From the NCBI GenBank assembly GCA_030620035.1, contig JAUXAE010000058.1, positions 1 to 7,120 on the forward strand: a stretch of 7,120 bases of DNA, given 5' to 3'. Made by a program: the position numbers and the translations under genes. The notes under the pieces are model-generated. The model was not told the DNA's origin. It ran no database searches and saw nothing but the letters and a program-made list of their open reading frames with translations. Positions 5,984 to 7,120 of this stretch are shown here, one piece after another; position 1 is the first letter of the stretch, and the number at the start of each line of letters is the position of its first letter. The stretch is from Dehalococcoidales bacterium (GTDB taxonomy: Bacteria > Chloroflexota > Dehalococcoidia > Dehalococcoidales > JAUXAE01).

Positions 5984-6007
5984 ACTGCTCTCAACTGCCT
6001 CTATACT
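5979..6007 (+). promoter_or_regulatory. Strong sigma-A/sigma-70 promoter of the helical repeat gene
   Basis: A consensus TTGACA (5979-5984), a 17-nt spacer and TATACT (6002-6007, 5 of 6 bases). Transcription would begin near 6014, giving a leader of about 36 nt that contains the GGAGG ribosome binding site. This supports the plus strand as the coding strand of the repetitive region. Confidence 0.75.
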
Positions 6008-6035
6008 AGACGGACAGAATCGCTTTAGCAGTTAC

Positions 6036-6040
6036 GGAGG
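6036..6040 (+). promoter_or_regulatory. Ribosome binding site fixing a TTG start
   Basis: GGAGG lies 9 nt before the TTG at 6050. No in-frame ATG or GTG follows nearby, so this site decides the unusual start. Confidence 0.6.
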
Positions 6041-6049
6041 CGAGAGCAG

Positions 6050-6664
6050 TTGGTCCCCAGAGAAGATACAGCTGAGAAAAGAGCCAAAAAAGAGGCTGAA
6101 CGTCTGGCCAAAGAAGAGGCCAAGCAGGAAGAAAAGGCCAAGCAGGAAGAAGAAGCCCGGAAGGGAGCCCAACGCCTGGCCAAAGAAAAGGCCAAGCAGG
6201 AGGAGGAGGCCAGGAGAGAAGCTGAGGAAGCCAGGAAGGCCAAGATAGAGGCCCAACGTCTGGTCAAAGAAAAGGCCAAGCAGGAAGAAAAGGCCAAGAA
6301 GGAAGCTGAGCGCCTGGCCAGAGAAAAGGCTGTACAGGAAAAGAGGGAAGCTAGGGAAAGGGCTAAGAGAGAGAAGAAAGAGGCTAGGGAAAGAGTCAGG
6401 AGAGAGGCCGAAGAGGCTAAGAAGGCCAAAATAGAAGCAGAGCGCCAGGCTAAAGAGCGGGCCAAGCAAGAAGAAAAGGCCAAGAAAGAAGCTGAGCGTT
6501 TAGCCAGAGAAAGGGCTGTACAGGAAAAGAGGGAAGCCAGAGAAAGGGCTAAGAGAGAAGCCGAAGAGGCTAGGGAAAGAGCCAGGAGAGAGGCCGAAGA
6601 GGCTAAGAGAGCTAAAGTAGAGACAGAACGTCTGGCCAAAGAAAAGGCCGAGCAAGAAGAATAG
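6050..6664 (+). CDS. Lys/Glu/Arg/Ala-rich helical repeat protein, ended by an amber codon
   Basis: A 204-residue protein made almost wholly of Lys, Glu, Arg, Ala and Gln with scattered Leu, Val and Ile. There is no Pro after residue 3 and no Cys, Trp or aromatic residue. Repeated blocks such as KKEAERLAREKAVQEKREAR and RREAEEAKKAKIEAER alternate acidic and basic residues at helix-turn spacing, which predicts a long charged coiled coil or single alpha-helix rather than a globular enzyme. There is no signal peptide or membrane segment. The TTG start is supported by GGAGG 9 nt upstream and a strong promoter. The stop is TAG (6662-6664). The repeat pattern predicts AAG there, and the frame stays open past it, so this may be the front part of a longer protein broken by a single A-to-T change. 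I do not recognise a specific family; resemblance to TolA or other coiled-coil proteins could be composition only. Function unknown. Confidence 0.7.
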   Translation: MVPREDTAEKRAKKEAERLAKEEAKQEEKAKQEEEARKGAQRLAKEKAKQEEEARREAEEARKAKIEAQRLVKEKAKQEEKAKKEAERLAREKAVQEKREARERAKREKKEARERVRREAEEAKKAKIEAERQAKERAKQEEKAKKEAERLARERAVQEKREARERAKREAEEARERARREAEEAKRAKVETERLAKEKAEQEE

Positions 6665-7120
6665 GCCAAGCAGGAGATTAAAGAGGCTGGGCGCCTGGCC
6701 AGAGAAAGGGCGATACAGGAAAAGAAAGAGGCCAGGGAAAAAGCCAAGAAAGAAGCCGAAGAGGCCAGGGAAAGAGTCAGGAGAGAGGCCGAAGAGGCTA
6801 AGAAGGAAGCTGAACGTCTGGCCAAAGAAGAGGCCAAGCAAGAAGGAAAGGCCAAGCAAGAAGGAAAGGCCAAACAGGAGATTAAAGAGGCTGAGCGCCT
6901 GGCCAGAGAAAAAGCGATACAGGAAAAGAAAGAGGCCAAGGAAAAAGCCAAGAAAGAAGCCAAAGAGGCCAAGAGGGCTAAAGTAGAGGCAGAACGTCTG
7001 GCCAAAGAAGAGGCCAAGCTAGAAGGAAAGGCCAAGAAGGAAGAAGAAGCCCGGAAGGGAGCCCAACGTCTGCCTAAAGAAAAGGCCAAGCGGGGAGAAA
7101 AGGTTGAGAAGGAAGAGGAA
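6236..7120 (+). repeat. 186-nt (62-codon) tandem repeats encoding charged helix
   Basis: Equivalent codons recur at 6236, 6422 and 6608, exactly 186 nt apart, each opening with AKIEA or AKVET-type residues followed by R(L/Q)(V/A)KE. The first 186 nt of the gene (6050-6235) form a more diverged copy. The unit from 6608 is 65 codons (a QEIKEA variant adds three). The next, starting at KEAERLAKEE, is 57 codons. The last begins at 6974 with AKVEAERLAK and runs to the edge. Near 7049 the DNA returns to the sequence seen at 6155 (coding EEEARKGAQRL), an in-frame offset of 894 nt. Lengths stay multiples of three, as expected when slippage or unequal crossover is selected to keep the frame. Confidence 0.8.
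6665..7120 (+). pseudogene. In-frame continuation of the helical repeat gene beyond the amber codon
   Basis: The same frame continues without a stop for 152 codons to the window edge, with the same Lys/Glu/Ala repeats (AKQEIKEAGRLARERAIQEK and onward). It contains no in-frame ATG, GTG or TTG and no ribosome binding site of its own. It would be made only by readthrough of TAG, or if the TAG is a recent mutation or sequencing error. A true end lies beyond the window, so it could also be a long protein of which only part is here. Confidence 0.55.

Noticed and set aside
6025..7089. Uninterrupted minus-strand reading frame of 354 codons through the repeat region
   Set aside because: Its product is a Ser/Leu/Ala/Phe-rich repetitive string, as expected from the antisense of Lys/Glu-rich codons. 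It covers the plus-strand ribosome binding site, while the plus strand has a strong promoter and GGAGG. Long antisense frames are common opposite such biased repeats.
6236..7120. CRISPR-like array
   Set aside because: The repeats are coding, contiguous and without unique spacers; the period is 186 nt and keeps the reading frame.

Overview
The window looks like a chromosomal segment of a Gram-positive-like or monoderm bacterium. My best guess is Chloroflexota, near Dehalococcoidia. That rests on the sigma factor overlapping a DUF5667-type membrane protein, the short BldC/MerR-like helix-turn-helix protein next to a LuxR-type response regulator, and the type II secretion/type IV pilus genes. 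It is a guess from family content, not a phylogenetic placement. Base composition is moderate, and three genes appear to use GTG or TTG starts.

Minus strand, right to left (4163 to 1). A 91-residue helix-turn-helix protein is followed 2 nt later by a 234-residue NarL/LuxR-type response regulator whose phospho-acceptor aspartate is replaced by glycine. After a 193-nt gap with a near-consensus promoter and two adjacent palindromes come gspE/pilB (assembly ATPase, 772 residues) and gspF/pilC (inner-membrane platform protein, cut by the left edge). The ATPase carries two tandem copies of a domain resembling the PD-(D/E)XK (Mrr-like) nuclease fold at its N-terminus, with the catalytic lysine position lost in both. 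These genes would build a pilus or pseudopilus motor. The two upstream DNA-binding proteins are plausible regulators of it, by inference from position.

Plus strand, 4451 to 5834. A divergently transcribed ECF-type sigma factor overlaps by 14 nt a single-pass membrane protein with a DUF5667-like outer segment. They form a two-gene operon in which the membrane protein is a candidate partner or regulator of the sigma factor.

Plus strand, 6014 to the right edge. A very good sigma-A/sigma-70 promoter (TTGACA, 17 nt, TATACT) and a GGAGG ribosome binding site precede a Lys/Glu/Arg/Ala-rich helical repeat protein starting at TTG. Its DNA is built from 186-nt (62-codon) repeats. A TAG at 6662 interrupts it where the repeat register expects AAG, and the same frame then stays open for 152 codons to the window edge.

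No tRNA, rRNA, CRISPR array, insertion sequence or attachment site was seen. Intergenic stretches (2988-3180, 4164-4450, 5835-6049) are all under 300 nt and hold only the regulatory features listed.
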